A DNA stretch of 61,092 bases from an uncultured Lachnospiraceae bacterium (GTDB lineage Bacteria > Bacillota > Clostridia > Lachnospirales > Lachnospiraceae). Position numbers and translations under genes: made by a program. Positions 34,706 through 44,044 of this stretch are shown one piece after another (position 1 is the stretch's first letter; every line of letters begins with the position of its first letter). The notes under the pieces are model-generated. The model saw only the letters and a list, made by a program, of their open reading frames with translations, was not told the DNA's origin and did no database searches. The stretch is taken from assembly GCA_910587105.1 (NCBI GenBank), contig CAJUMB010000011.1, forward strand, positions 12,025-73,116, given 5' to 3'.

Positions 34706-35896
34706 ATGAGACAGGGATCTATCAAAGATTTGTCAACGTTACCTGTAGGAAGGCTGGGAATCATGCCCCTGGAAAGCTGCACTGCCCTGGGTGAAAAAGT
34801 CAACAGCTGGATCGTCCAATGGAGAAAAGAGCGCAATATGTCGCAGCAGCTTGGGTTCGGCTTTGAGGACTATGAACGGGACTCTTTTATCATCCATTCC
34901 CAGGTTCCCCGTTTCGGCTCCGGGGAAGCCAAAGGAATGCTGGTTGAATCTGTCCGGGGGGATGATATTTACATTCTGGTGGACGTGTGCAATTACAGTC
35001 TCACCTATACCATCGGCGGTTATACCAACCGAATGTCCCCGGATGACCATTTCCAGGATCTGAAGCGGGTGATTGCGGCGGTGGGCGGAAAGGCCCGGCG
35101 CATCAATGTGATTATGCCGTATCTCTATGAAAGCCGACAGCACAAACGCACCGACAGAGAATCCCTGGACTGCGCCATGGCTCTCCAGGAACTGACCAAA
35201 ATGGGAGTAGAAAACATTCTCACCTTCGACGCCCATGATGACCGCATTCAGAATGCCACTCCGCTGCACGGACTGGAAACCATCCGTCCTGCCTATCAGT
35301 TTATCAAGGGCCTGCTCAACCACGAAAAGGATCTGGACATTGACAATGAGCATCTGATGGTAATCAGCCCAGATGAAAACGGCATGAGCCGTGCCATCTA
35401 CCTGGCAAATGTACTGGGTGTAGATATGGGAATGTTTTACAAACGGCGGGATTATTCCGTTCAGTATGAGGACGGACAGCACCCCCTGGTCGCTTATGAA
35501 TTTCTCGGCGCTGACGTGGCCGGAAAGAATATGATCATCATTGATGATATGATCTCCTCTGGAAATTCTGTCCTGGAGACAGCTGCTCTCTTAAAGGACA
35601 AGCAGGCGGGAAAAATCTTCATCTGCTCCACATTCGGATTGTTTACCAATGGGCTGGAAAAATTCGATCTGGCATACAAGCAGGGCCTGTTTGACCGGCT
35701 TCTCACCACCAATCTGGTCTACCAGACACCGGAACTGCTGGAGAAACCATATTATATTAACTGTGATATGAGCAAATACATCGCTCTTCTCATAGACTCG
35801 CTGAATCATGATATTTCCATCAGCAGCCTGTTAAACCCTGTGGACCGGATCAATACTTATCTGGAAAAATATAATGATCAGAAGACACGGAGGTAA
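34706..35896 (+). CDS. prs: Ribose-phosphate pyrophosphokinase (long form)
   Basis: PRPP synthetase makes phosphoribosyl pyrophosphate from ribose 5-phosphate and ATP. The PRPP-binding loop NMIIIDDMISSGNSVLETAA, the RRINVIMPYLYESRQHKRTD block and ITFDAHD-like LTFDAHDDRIQNATPL are all present. At 396 residues it is longer than the classical 315-residue enzyme; this long form is common in Lachnospiraceae. The start is ATG 34706 with AGGAGG 10 bases upstream, 4 bp after the helicase-loader gene. Confidence 0.92.
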   Translation: MRQGSIKDLSTLPVGRLGIMPLESCTALGEKVNSWIVQWRKERNMSQQLGFGFEDYERDSFIIHSQVPRFGSGEAKGMLVESVRGDDIYILVDVCNYSLTYTIGGYTNRMSPDDHFQDLKRVIAAVGGKARRINVIMPYLYESRQHKRTDRESLDCAMALQELTKMGVENILTFDAHDDRIQNATPLHGLETIRPAYQFIKGLLNHEKDLDIDNEHLMVISPDENGMSRAIYLANVLGVDMGMFYKRRDYSVQYEDGQHPLVAYEFLGADVAGKNMIIIDDMISSGNSVLETAALLKDKQAGKIFICSTFGLFTNGLEKFDLAYKQGLFDRLLTTNLVYQTPELLEKPYYINCDMSKYIALLIDSLNHDISISSLLNPVDRINTYLEKYNDQKTRR

Positions 35897-35899
35897 GAA

Positions 35900-37570
35900 A
35901 TGACGCGCAAGTGGTGGCACGACAAAGTGGTTTATCAGATTTACCCCAAAAGCTTTTATGACACCAATCAGGACGGAATCGGAGATATCCCAGGCATCAC
36001 GGCAAAATTGGATTATCTGAAAGATCTGGGTGTGGATATTCTATGGATCAGCCCCTGCTACCCCTCCCCGTTTGCCGATCAGGGGTATGATATTTCTGAT
36101 TATTATCAGATCCACCCTGCCTTCGGCACACTGGAAGATATGGACCGTCTCCTGGCTGCTGCCAAAAGCAGAGATATGTATATCCTTCTGGACCTGGTGG
36201 TAAACCATTGTTCCGACGAACACCCATGGTTTGAGAAAGCCTGCCAGGACCCGGACGGGGAGTACGGCAATTTTTTCTATATTGAAGACCGGCAGGATGA
36301 AAAGCTCCCATGCAACTGGAGAAGTTATTTCGGAGGGCCTGTATGGGAACCGCTCCCCGGCCATCCGGACAAACAGTATCTCCACGTTTTTCACAAAAAA
36401 CAGCCGGATCTGAATTGGGAAAACCCAAAAGTCCGGGAGGAAATCTATAAAAATATCAACTGGTGGCTGGACAGAGGGCTCAACGGATTTCGGATTGACG
36501 CCATCATTAATATTAAGAAATGCCTGCCTTACAGGGATTACCCTGCCGACCAGGAAGACGGACTTTCCAGTATGGACAATATGCTGGAAGAGGCCAGCGG
36601 CATCGGGGAATTTCTGGGGGAAATGCGGGACCGGACCTTCAAACCCCACAATGCATTTTCTGTAGGTGAAGTCTTCCATGAAAAACCGGAGGAACTGGAA
36701 GACTTTATCGGGGAAAACGGGTATTTTTCCAGTATGTTTGATTTTTCTGCCAGCACGTTTGGAGACAGCCCCAAGGGCTGGTATGACCGGACTCCCATCA
36801 CGCCGGAGGATTACAAAAACTGCTGCTTCCAGGCCCAGGAGCGCATTGGAGACAAAGGCTTTCTCTCCAACCTGATAGAAAATCATGACCTTCCCAGAGG
36901 CGTCAGCTATTATATACCCAGGGAGGAATTAACCCTGGAGAGCAAGAAACTGCTGGCTGTAATGTACTTCATGCTCCGGGGACTGCCTTTTATCTACCAG
37001 GGGCAGGAAATCGGCATGGAAAATATAGAAGTCCGCTCCATTGACCAGGTGGACGATATCAGCGCTGTAAACCAGTACCATACTGCCTTAAATGCTGGAT
37101 ATTCCCCGGAGGAGGCAATTGGGGCAGTCTCGCCCTACAGCCGGGACAATGCACGGACTCCTATGCAGTGGAACGCCTCTCCTTATGCCGGATTTTCCAC
37201 CGCCAGACCCTGGCTGGATGTAAATCCCAATTATACAGAGATCAACGCTGCAGCCCAGGAACAGGACGAAAATTCACTGCTTCGTTTTTACAAAAAGCTC
37301 ACCGCTTTGAGAAAGGACCCGGAATACGGCAATACCGTAGTATACGGAGAATTCATTCCCTATCTGAGGGAGCAGAGGAATTTGATGGGTTATTACCGAA
37401 AATATGAACATACGCTTCTGGTACTGGGAAATATGCAGACAGAATGCCAGAATATTCCTCTTCCAGGTGTCTGTAAAAAAGTATTGCTGAATAACTGCCA
37501 TAAACTATCTATGGATCATGAAAAAATCACTTTAGAAAGCTGGCAGGCGGTAATTCTTCTGATGGAATAA
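35900..37570 (+). CDS. GH13 alpha-glucosidase (oligo-1,6-glucosidase type)
   Basis: This 556-residue cytoplasmic glycoside hydrolase starts KWWHDKVVYQIYPKSFYDTN and shows all GH13 regions: DLVVNHCSDEHPWF, the nucleophile Asp200 in GFRIDAI, the acid Glu257 in SVGEVF and Asp330 in IENHDLPR. It should cleave alpha-1,6 or alpha-1,4 gluco-oligosaccharides taken up by the cell. It starts 3 bp after prs with GGAGG inside the prs end, so it is translated from the same mRNA, an unusual pairing of nucleotide and sugar metabolism. Confidence 0.92.
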   Translation: MTRKWWHDKVVYQIYPKSFYDTNQDGIGDIPGITAKLDYLKDLGVDILWISPCYPSPFADQGYDISDYYQIHPAFGTLEDMDRLLAAAKSRDMYILLDLVVNHCSDEHPWFEKACQDPDGEYGNFFYIEDRQDEKLPCNWRSYFGGPVWEPLPGHPDKQYLHVFHKKQPDLNWENPKVREEIYKNINWWLDRGLNGFRIDAIINIKKCLPYRDYPADQEDGLSSMDNMLEEASGIGEFLGEMRDRTFKPHNAFSVGEVFHEKPEELEDFIGENGYFSSMFDFSASTFGDSPKGWYDRTPITPEDYKNCCFQAQERIGDKGFLSNLIENHDLPRGVSYYIPREELTLESKKLLAVMYFMLRGLPFIYQGQEIGMENIEVRSIDQVDDISAVNQYHTALNAGYSPEEAIGAVSPYSRDNARTPMQWNASPYAGFSTARPWLDVNPNYTEINAAAQEQDENSLLRFYKKLTALRKDPEYGNTVVYGEFIPYLREQRNLMGYYRKYEHTLLVLGNMQTECQNIPLPGVCKKVLLNNCHKLSMDHEKITLESWQAVILLME

Positions 37571-37593
37571 ATAAAAATACTGATCCAGCTTCC

Positions 37594-37636
37594 AAAAGGG
37601 CCTGTCGGAAAACATAAATTTCCCACAGGCCCTTTT
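37594..37636. terminator. Bidirectional terminator between GH13 and Nudix genes
   Basis: A 12-bp stem (37594-37605 AAAAGGGCCTGT with 37625-37636) with an inner GGAAA/TTTCC pairing and T runs on both strands. It lies between the convergent glucosidase and Nudix genes. Confidence 0.85.
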
Positions 37637-37661
37637 TTCCAAATAAAATATCTATTATACG

Positions 37662-38270
37662 CTATCCCTCCAAAAACGCAAACGGCTCCGGGTCTTTTAA
37701 AAAGTGCATCAGCATATAAGCGCACATAATAGCCACCCGTTCTTCTCTCAAAATCCGCCTCACTTCCTGCCTGTCTGCCAGAACCACCTGTATTTCCTCT
37801 GCATCCTCCTGGCCGCGGTCTGAAACTTCTCCGGACGCATATCCATAGATTGTTGCACAGGACTCATCGGTCATGCCAACCGTGGTAAATCCCGGATTTT
37901 CATACATGGGATCTGCTGGGAGAAGCTCCAGTGTAAGCCCTGTCTCCTCCTTCAATTCCCGGATGCCTGCCTCATGGTAATCTTCCCCCGGTTCCACCAG
38001 TCCGGCAGGAAATTCATAGATAAACCCTCCGATGGAGTAACGGTATTGACGGACTAAAACCACCCGGTCTCTTTGTTCTCCGTAAACGCTGTAGATAATC
38101 ACTCCGTCGGGAGTATTATTTCCTGTGGCCAGCTTCATGGCCTCCGGGTCTTTTGCCCTGGATGCCACGTAATATTTGCCGTCTGCGCCTGTTTTATTGG
38201 TGACATCCAATTCGTATAGATTTACAAAAGGTACGTGTGTGATTTGTTTTACCTGATTGATTTTTCCCAT
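37662..38270 (-). CDS. Nudix hydrolase, ADP-sugar pyrophosphatase type
   Basis: The perfect Nudix box runs from Gly90 to Leu112 (G-x5-E96-x7-R104-E-x2-E108-E109-x-G). The preceding VVLVRQYRYSIGGFIYEFPA is typical of ADP-ribose/ADP-sugar pyrophosphatases. The protein has 202 residues. It would clear ADP-ribose or related nucleotide sugars in the cytoplasm. It stands alone on the minus strand between terminators, with a weak ribosome binding site. Confidence 0.88.
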   Translation of the reverse strand: MGKINQVKQITHVPFVNLYELDVTNKTGADGKYYVASRAKDPEAMKLATGNNTPDGVIIYSVYGEQRDRVVLVRQYRYSIGGFIYEFPAGLVEPGEDYHEAGIRELKEETGLTLELLPADPMYENPGFTTVGMTDESCATIYGYASGEVSDRGQEDAEEIQVVLADRQEVRRILREERVAIMCAYMLMHFLKDPEPFAFLEG

Positions 38271-38364
38271 TTTTATATCTTCTTTTTTTGATTTGCCGGT
38301 TTACGGTTACCTATTCGAAAATTTTTCAAAAGATCTGCGCAAGATCATTTTCTGAAAGCGCAGA

Positions 38365-38394
38365 AAGGCTATCTGGTTTTATACAGACAGCCTT
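38365..38394 (-). terminator. Hairpin after tex
   Basis: An 11-bp stem with one G-U pair (38365-38375 with 38384-38394) lies 9 bp beyond the tex stop. The T run on the minus strand is poor (TTTCTG), so termination strength is uncertain. Confidence 0.55.
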
Positions 38395-38402
38395 CCCCCT
38401 TT

Positions 38403-40553
38403 TCAGAGAATCATACTCAGTCCGATTCTCTTTTTCTCTATATCCAGATTAATCACTTTCACTTCCACCACATCACCCACACTGACCACATCCAACGGAT
38501 GTTTCACAAATTTCTTATTGGTCAGCTGAGAGATGTGGACAAGGCCGTCCTGGTGTACTCCAATATCCACAAATGCTCCAAAGTCTATTACATTGCGCAC
38601 CGTACCCCTGAGCACCATACCCTCTTTTAAGTCTTTCATCTCCAGTACATCGCTTCTAAGAATGGGGGCCGGCATCTGGGAACGGGGGTCCCGGGCCGGT
38701 TTTTCCAATTCTTTCACAATGTCCCAGAGGGTGATTTCGCCAATGCCAAGTTCTTCTGCCAAGGCCGCCGGATGTTTTATTTCTTTGGAAATGCCGGATA
38801 ATTTTTGTTCTTTCACATCCTCCGTTGTATATCCCAGCTTCTCCAGAAGCAGAGACGCTGCGGGATAACTCTCCGGATGGACACTGGTAGCGTCCAGCGG
38901 GTCTTCCCCGTCCATAATCCGTGCAAACCCAGCACACTGCTCATAGGCTTTCGGCCCCAGTTTAGGCACTTTCAAAAGCTGTTTCCGATTGGTGAAGCTG
39001 CCGTTGGCCTCCCGGTACGCCACGATATTCTTTGCTGTGGTCTTGGTAATACCCGAAATATATTCCAACAGAGATGCGGAAGCTGTATTCAGGTCCACAC
39101 CCACTTTATTCACACAGTCTTCCACCACAGCAGAAAGAACCGCCCCCAGCTTCTTCTGATTCACATCGTGCTGGTATTGCCCAACACCGATGGACTGAGG
39201 GTCTATTTTCACCAGCTCTGCTAAAGGGTCCTGAAGTCTCCTGGCTATAGAAGCAGCGCTGCGCTGGCCCACATCGTAATCGGGAAATTCTTCTGTGGCC
39301 AGCTTACTGGCTGAATACACAGAAGCCCCTGCCTCGTTGGTGATAATATACTGGACTTTCTGGGGAATCTCCTTGAGAAGTTCCACGATAATCAGCTCCG
39401 ACTCCCTGGAGGCCGTGCCGTTTCCCAGGGAAATCAGTGTCACACCATACTTTTCAATCAGCTTCTTCAGCGTCTCCTTTGCATTTCGTATCTTCGCCTC
39501 TGTGGTGGGAGCTGTGGGATAGATTACCGCTGTGTCCAGCACCTTCCCGGTGGCGTCCACAACTGCCAGCTTACACCCGGTGCGGAACGCCGGGTCCCAT
39601 CCAAGTACTACCTGTCCTGGGATAGGGGGCTGCATGAGCAGCTGAGTCAAGTTTTTGCCGAATACCTGAATCGCCCCGTCCTCGGCTCTCTCTGTCAATT
39701 CACTGCGTATTTCCCGCTCCACTGCAGGAGCTGTCAGACGCTTGTAACTGTCTGCAGCCACCTCTTTTAAGATAGGAGCTGTATAGGAATTGTTTTTGGT
39801 AATCACCTGTTTTTCCAGATAGCGGATCAGGTCTTCCTCAGGCGCCGCCAATTTTACAGTCAGGATTTTCTCTTTCTCGCCGCGGTTTAAGGCCATAATC
39901 CGATGACCTGCCATTTTCTCCACAGGTTCCCGAAAATCGTAATACATTTCATAGACGCTCTGAGTTTCTTTGTCTTTAGCAGAAGACTGAAGAATCCCTT
40001 TCTTTTTCGTAAGATTGCGGATGTAAATCCGGTAATCTGCCTCTTCTGAAATCTGTTCTGCTATAATATCCCGTGCACCGGCGATTGCATCCTCCACCGT
40101 ATGTACTTCTTTCTCCTCTGATAAAAATGCCTGTGCTTCTTCCTCCACTGGCCGCTGCAGCATCTGGCCGGCGATTAAAGCCGCCAGCGGCTCCAGTCCC
40201 TTTTCCTTGGCAATGGTTGCCCGTGTCCTTCTCTTTGGCCGGTAAGGACGGTACAAATCTTCCACCACCACCAGAGTCTGTGCCGCCAGTATCTGCTCTT
40301 TCAATTCAGGTGTCAGTTTTCCCTGTTCTTCTATACTGCCCAGAACCTGCTGTTTCTTTTCCTCCAGATTGCGCAGATAGACAAGGCGCTCATGGAGAAG
40401 ACGCAGCTGCTCGTCATTTAACGAACCTGTTGCTTCTTTCCGGTATCTGGCTATAAACGGTATGGTATTTCCCTGGTCAATCAGTGTAACCGCCGCCTCA
40501 ACCTGATGCTGTTTCACCTGCAGCTCCCGGGCAATTATCTGTATCAGATCCAT
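38403..40553 (-). CDS. tex: Transcription accessory protein Tex
   Basis: The 716-residue product has the Tex layout. The N-terminal helical part shows LIDQGNTIPFIARYRKEATG and the YqgF-like domain shows VLGWDPAFRTGCKLAVVDAT. Helix-hairpin-helix motifs follow (LNTASASLLEYISGITKTTA), and a C-terminal S1 RNA-binding domain (EGMVLRGTVRNVIDFGAFVD, then IGVHQDGLVHISQL). Tex binds nucleic acid and RNA polymerase. GGAAGGG precedes the ATG. Confidence 0.94.
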   Translation of the reverse strand: MDLIQIIARELQVKQHQVEAAVTLIDQGNTIPFIARYRKEATGSLNDEQLRLLHERLVYLRNLEEKKQQVLGSIEEQGKLTPELKEQILAAQTLVVVEDLYRPYRPKRRTRATIAKEKGLEPLAALIAGQMLQRPVEEEAQAFLSEEKEVHTVEDAIAGARDIIAEQISEEADYRIYIRNLTKKKGILQSSAKDKETQSVYEMYYDFREPVEKMAGHRIMALNRGEKEKILTVKLAAPEEDLIRYLEKQVITKNNSYTAPILKEVAADSYKRLTAPAVEREIRSELTERAEDGAIQVFGKNLTQLLMQPPIPGQVVLGWDPAFRTGCKLAVVDATGKVLDTAVIYPTAPTTEAKIRNAKETLKKLIEKYGVTLISLGNGTASRESELIIVELLKEIPQKVQYIITNEAGASVYSASKLATEEFPDYDVGQRSAASIARRLQDPLAELVKIDPQSIGVGQYQHDVNQKKLGAVLSAVVEDCVNKVGVDLNTASASLLEYISGITKTTAKNIVAYREANGSFTNRKQLLKVPKLGPKAYEQCAGFARIMDGEDPLDATSVHPESYPAASLLLEKLGYTTEDVKEQKLSGISKEIKHPAALAEELGIGEITLWDIVKELEKPARDPRSQMPAPILRSDVLEMKDLKEGMVLRGTVRNVIDFGAFVDIGVHQDGLVHISQLTNKKFVKHPLDVVSVGDVVEVKVINLDIEKKRIGLSMIL

Positions 40554-40595
40554 GTGATTTTCCCTTCCAAAAATAATACCAATATAATGCCCCTG

Positions 40596-41345
40596 TTACA
40601 TACCGTTGTGGTCGAAATAGTGGCTGAAATCCTCGTAGTCCTCGTAATTCCCATAGCCCCTCTGATAAAAATCATAAAATTCATTGTTTCCAACCACTGC
40701 AAAAGCCATAACCAGAACGATAATACTCAGCACAATTCCTCCAATGGATAAGCCGATTCCCACTTTAGCGCTGGTCTCCATAGGTTCTCTGCCCCGGGAT
40801 AAGATCGCCAGCACAATACCGATCGCCCCCAGAATAATCCCGAAACCACCGCAGCAGCACAGAAGAACGGACAGAATACCAAGAACCAGGGAAGCCATTG
40901 CCATAGTGTTATTGTTTTTCTTTCTCTGCTGACCCATTCCATTGTTATACTGCCAGCCCGGCGGTGGCGGCGTCCCCTGCCCTCCTGAGCCGTTGAAACC
41001 ATTGGGACCCCATGGCTGTCCGCCATTGCCCATACCATTTTGTACACGTCCATCCTCTGCCTGCACACCAGGCTCTGGGGCATTCTGTCCACTGCTGTCC
41101 TGCGCATCCTCCGGCCCACGTTCCTCCTGCCTGTCAGAAGGCGTCTGCTGCATTGTATCTGCGCCCCCCTGCTCTGACAGAGTTTCTGTTTCCAAACCGG
41201 CATCTGCCTGTCCTGCCTCAGCAGATACCGTTTCTTCCCCATTCTGTACCTTGGCAGCATTCCCGCCGTTCTCCGGTTCCGGAGGCGTATCGGAAACCTG
41301 GTCGTTTACTAAAGATAATGTATGCAGCGTATCTTGATCACTCAT
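40596..41345 (-). CDS. DUF4190-type membrane protein with acidic disordered N-terminus
   Basis: Residues 1-140 are low-complexity (Glu, Gln, Gly, Pro, Asn), ending in GQGTPPPPGWQYNNGMGQQ. The C-terminal ~90 residues hold two membrane helices (AMASLVLGILSVLLCCCGGF, IILGAIGIVLAILSRG; then IGLSIGGIVLSIIVLVMAFA), the DUF4190 pattern. The function is unknown. It follows the DUF975 gene by 18 bp and may form an operon with it and tex. Confidence 0.8.
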   Translation of the reverse strand: MSDQDTLHTLSLVNDQVSDTPPEPENGGNAAKVQNGEETVSAEAGQADAGLETETLSEQGGADTMQQTPSDRQEERGPEDAQDSSGQNAPEPGVQAEDGRVQNGMGNGGQPWGPNGFNGSGGQGTPPPPGWQYNNGMGQQRKKNNNTMAMASLVLGILSVLLCCCGGFGIILGAIGIVLAILSRGREPMETSAKVGIGLSIGGIVLSIIVLVMAFAVVGNNEFYDFYQRGYGNYEDYEDFSHYFDHNGM

Positions 41346-41363
41346 TCCATGCCCTCCTAATTT

Positions 41364-42170
41364 CTATGCTTCCGCATTGTAATCATTACGATCATCCAGC
41401 CGTGCCGGCAGCCCTGGCCTGTCTTCCTGCTCCTGAAAACCTGCGGCCTGCTCCAATTCCCCGTTTAATTCCATATAAAACTGAACCATGGACGCCTGCA
41501 TATAGGCTTCCACCCATATGAAAGCCGCAAATCCGGACAGCACCACCAGAATTCCCATGCCTGTGAAGCTGAGATAGAATCTGCACAGCCTCCACTTATT
41601 CCCTTTCAGCAGAGAAACACTGCCCTTTAGCGCCTCTGCCGCACTCATTTCCGGATGGTCCACCAAAAGCATATAAGAAAATGAAAAGGGAAGTGTTACA
41701 AACAAGGACAAGACCATACTCAGACATATGGCTCCCATCAAAATGGGAAACATCCGGAGCATTTCCTCGGATGTGCCAATCCGCTCCACCAGCCCCTGCA
41801 CCATATAAACGGGAACGGAGCAGACCATATTGATCAAAGTGAGCACAAAACACACCACAATCACCCGGTCCGGATTCCGATGGAACATATAAAAAATATC
41901 ATGGATGCTGCAGGAATTTTTTCTTCCAATATTCAAATACATATAAGAAATACCTGCCGTAAAAACAGACAGAATAAGGGAAAAAATCAGTGTAGTCAGC
42001 TGGCTCAGCACCGTGGCCAGGGTTGTGCTGCCTCTGAACATCATTGACACAATACAGACAAATACACTGGTGGTTACCGACACACCGATGGACGCCAGAA
42101 CCGGCACCGTGTAATTTCCCTTCAGTGACTCTCTGGCTCTGCATTTCAGTTCTTTTCCTGTGTACCTCAT
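41364..42170 (-). CDS. DUF975 family integral membrane protein
   Basis: The N-terminus MRYTGKELKCRARESLKGNY is the DUF975 signature, followed by about five or six membrane helices over 268 residues. The C-terminal tail contains Glu/Gln-rich sequence. The function is unknown. The start at ATG 42170 is set by GGAGG 10 bases upstream; the frame extends to 42194 without support. Confidence 0.82.
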   Translation of the reverse strand: MRYTGKELKCRARESLKGNYTVPVLASIGVSVTTSVFVCIVSMMFRGSTTLATVLSQLTTLIFSLILSVFTAGISYMYLNIGRKNSCSIHDIFYMFHRNPDRVIVVCFVLTLINMVCSVPVYMVQGLVERIGTSEEMLRMFPILMGAICLSMVLSLFVTLPFSFSYMLLVDHPEMSAAEALKGSVSLLKGNKWRLCRFYLSFTGMGILVVLSGFAAFIWVEAYMQASMVQFYMELNGELEQAAGFQEQEDRPGLPARLDDRNDYNAEA

Positions 42171-42227
42171 GTAAGATAAACCTCCTTCATCCACTACATC
42201 TGCATTTTAATGCCCGCCATCCAGATA

Positions 42228-42256
42228 TTGACGGGACAGCCGGGTTATCTTATAAT
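42228..42256 (+). promoter_or_regulatory. Sigma-A promoter of the DUF2752 gene
   Basis: TTGACG (42228-42233), a 17-bp spacer and a perfect TATAAT (42251-42256) lie about 88 bp before the DUF2752 start codon. Confidence 0.75.
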
Positions 42257-42343
42257 TATAAAATTCGTATTTATTATATCACAGGAAAATGGAAATTCAA
42301 CACACCTGGCAAGATTAGCCTGAAAAATAAAAGGAGATTCCCC

Positions 42344-42760
42344 ATGAATGTCATGGAAATACCAGAACAGAAAAAAATCTTTTTGATCAGCCTCGTTTTA
42401 TCCGCAGCTCTTGTAGGACTGCTTTTCTTTATAAAACTGGAACACATTCCTGTTCCGCCCTGCTATTTTCACCAGCTCACAGGATTATACTGCCCAGGCT
42501 GCGGCGGCACCCGGGCATGGATTGCCCTGCTGCACGGGCATTTTCTCCATTCCCTGGTTTACCACCCTGTAGTCCTGTACGGAACTTTTGTATACCTGGT
42601 CTACGTTCTCAGCAACCTGCGGGCACTGCTGCCCCATATGCACCATACCCGCTCAGGTATGGCATTTCGAAACATTTATCTCTACCTGGCAGTGATTCTG
42701 ATTTTGGGAAACTGGATATTAAAGAATATCCTGCTGTGCGTCTTCCACCTGGCCATGTAA
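42344..42760 (+). CDS. DUF2752 membrane protein
   Basis: This small membrane protein (138 residues) has the DUF2752 core CYFHQLTGLYCPGCGGTRAW with three predicted membrane helices (residues ~12-30, 70-90, 108-130). The function is unknown. The real start is ATG 42344, preceded by AGGAGA; a frame reaching back to 42044 is just the antisense of DUF975. It is the only plus-strand gene among minus-strand neighbours and has its own promoter. Confidence 0.85.
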   Translation: MNVMEIPEQKKIFLISLVLSAALVGLLFFIKLEHIPVPPCYFHQLTGLYCPGCGGTRAWIALLHGHFLHSLVYHPVVLYGTFVYLVYVLSNLRALLPHMHHTRSGMAFRNIYLYLAVILILGNWILKNILLCVFHLAM

Positions 42761-42781
42761 TCCATAGGCCAATCCCGTTTC

Positions 42782-43990
42782 CTATTCTGCCAGCCCAAAC
42801 GCGTCATGTACTGCATTAATGGCGCGGTCCGCATCGGAATCTTTGATGAGAACAGTTACCCGGATTTCTGAAGTCGAGATCATATTGATATTGATGTTCT
42901 CATTGTACAGTGTCTCAAACATTTTTGCCGCCACACCCGGATGACTGATCATACCTGCTCCCACAATAGAAAGTTTGGCAATCCTTGTCTCGCTCTCGAT
43001 GCGTTCAAAGCTTAACCGCCCCCTGTTTTCTTCCAGGGTCTCCACGGTCTCCTCAATGTTTCCGTCATCCACTGTAAAGGATATATCTTTCGTGCCATCC
43101 CTTCCGATGGACTGCAGAATCACATCCACATTAATATTTTTCTTTGCCAGACAGTCAAAAACTTTAAATGCAATTCCCGGTTCATCTTTCAGACCAATGA
43201 TTGCAACCCTGTCAGCGTTTCTATCCAGCGCAACTCCACTTACCAGCATTCTTTCCACTTTTGCATCCTCCTTTACCAAGGTTCCCGGCCTGTTGTTCAG
43301 ACTGGAACGCACCACCAGCGGCACACCATATTTTTTTGCCATTTCCACAGACCGGTTATGCAGTACGCCAGCCCCCAGTGTGGACAAATCCAGCATTTCA
43401 TCGTAAGTAATTTCTTTCAACTTCCTTGCTGAAGGCACCAGACGGGGATCTGCCGTGTAAACGCCGTCCACATCTGTATAGATTTCGCAGGAATCTGCCC
43501 GCAGAGCTGCCGCCAGAGCCACCGCCGTGGTATCTGACCCGCCACGCCCCAGGGTGGTGTAATCGTCGTATTTGTTGATTCCCTGGAAGCCAGTCACGAT
43601 TACGATTTTCCTGCATTCCAGCTCTGTGCGGATGCGCTCTGTGTCAATCCTCTTTAACCGGGCATTCCCATAAGCGCTGGTGGTCCTCATAGTCACCTGA
43701 AAAGCATTCAGGGACACGGCAGATACACCCAGCTGATTCATGGCCATGGCCATCAAAGCCACTGACATCTGCTCGCCAATGGTAAAGAGCATATCCATCT
43801 CACGTTTCGGCGGCCTGGGGTTAATGTCCTGCGCCATACTTATGAGTTCATCGGTATATTTGCCCATGGCAGATAAAACCACTACCACATCATGTCCTTT
43901 TTTATAATCTTCTATACAGCGGTTTGCCACATTAAAAATCCGCTCTTTGTCTGCAACGGATGTGCCGCCAAACTTTTTTACAACTAACAT
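42782..43990 (-). CDS. Aspartate kinase
   Basis: Aspartokinase starts the Lys/Thr/Met pathway. The 402-residue protein begins MLVVKKFGGTSVADKERIFN, with the kinase motif TLGRGGSDTTAVALAAALRA and two C-terminal ACT domains (ISFTVDDGNIEETVETLEEN; LSIVGAGMISHPGVAAKMFE) for amino-acid feedback. It lacks a fused homoserine dehydrogenase. The ribosome binding site AAAAGGAG directly follows a 35-base palindrome. The isoform type cannot be told from sequence alone. Confidence 0.94.
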   Translation of the reverse strand: MLVVKKFGGTSVADKERIFNVANRCIEDYKKGHDVVVVLSAMGKYTDELISMAQDINPRPPKREMDMLFTIGEQMSVALMAMAMNQLGVSAVSLNAFQVTMRTTSAYGNARLKRIDTERIRTELECRKIVIVTGFQGINKYDDYTTLGRGGSDTTAVALAAALRADSCEIYTDVDGVYTADPRLVPSARKLKEITYDEMLDLSTLGAGVLHNRSVEMAKKYGVPLVVRSSLNNRPGTLVKEDAKVERMLVSGVALDRNADRVAIIGLKDEPGIAFKVFDCLAKKNINVDVILQSIGRDGTKDISFTVDDGNIEETVETLEENRGRLSFERIESETRIAKLSIVGAGMISHPGVAAKMFETLYNENININMISTSEIRVTVLIKDSDADRAINAVHDAFGLAE

Positions 43991-44004
43991 GCCTCTCTCC
44001 TTTT

Positions 44005-44039
44005 AGGAACTGTAAGCAGATTATCTGCTGACAGTTCCT
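44005..44039. repeat. 35-base near-perfect palindrome before the aspartate kinase gene
   Basis: AGGAACTGT (44005-44013) and ACAGTTCCT (44031-44039) form the outer arm, and AGCAGAT (44015-44021) and ATCTGCT (44023-44029) the inner arm, with single mismatches and a very short loop. It fills the gap between the apgM stop (44045) and the aspartate kinase ribosome binding site. No T run follows, so it may be a protein-binding or translation-control site rather than a terminator. Confidence 0.6.
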
Positions 44040-44044
44040 CAGCT

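Noticed and set aside
42044..42343. Long N-terminal extension of the DUF2752 gene
   Set aside because: It is antisense to DUF975, has no ribosome binding site, and ATG 42344 has a proper AGGAGA and a promoter between the two genes.
44031..44039. Shared TACAGTTCCTAAA near 44000-44030 and at about 50132-50144 as a repeat family
   Set aside because: A 13-base match is expected by chance several times in a window of this size, and the flanks do not match.
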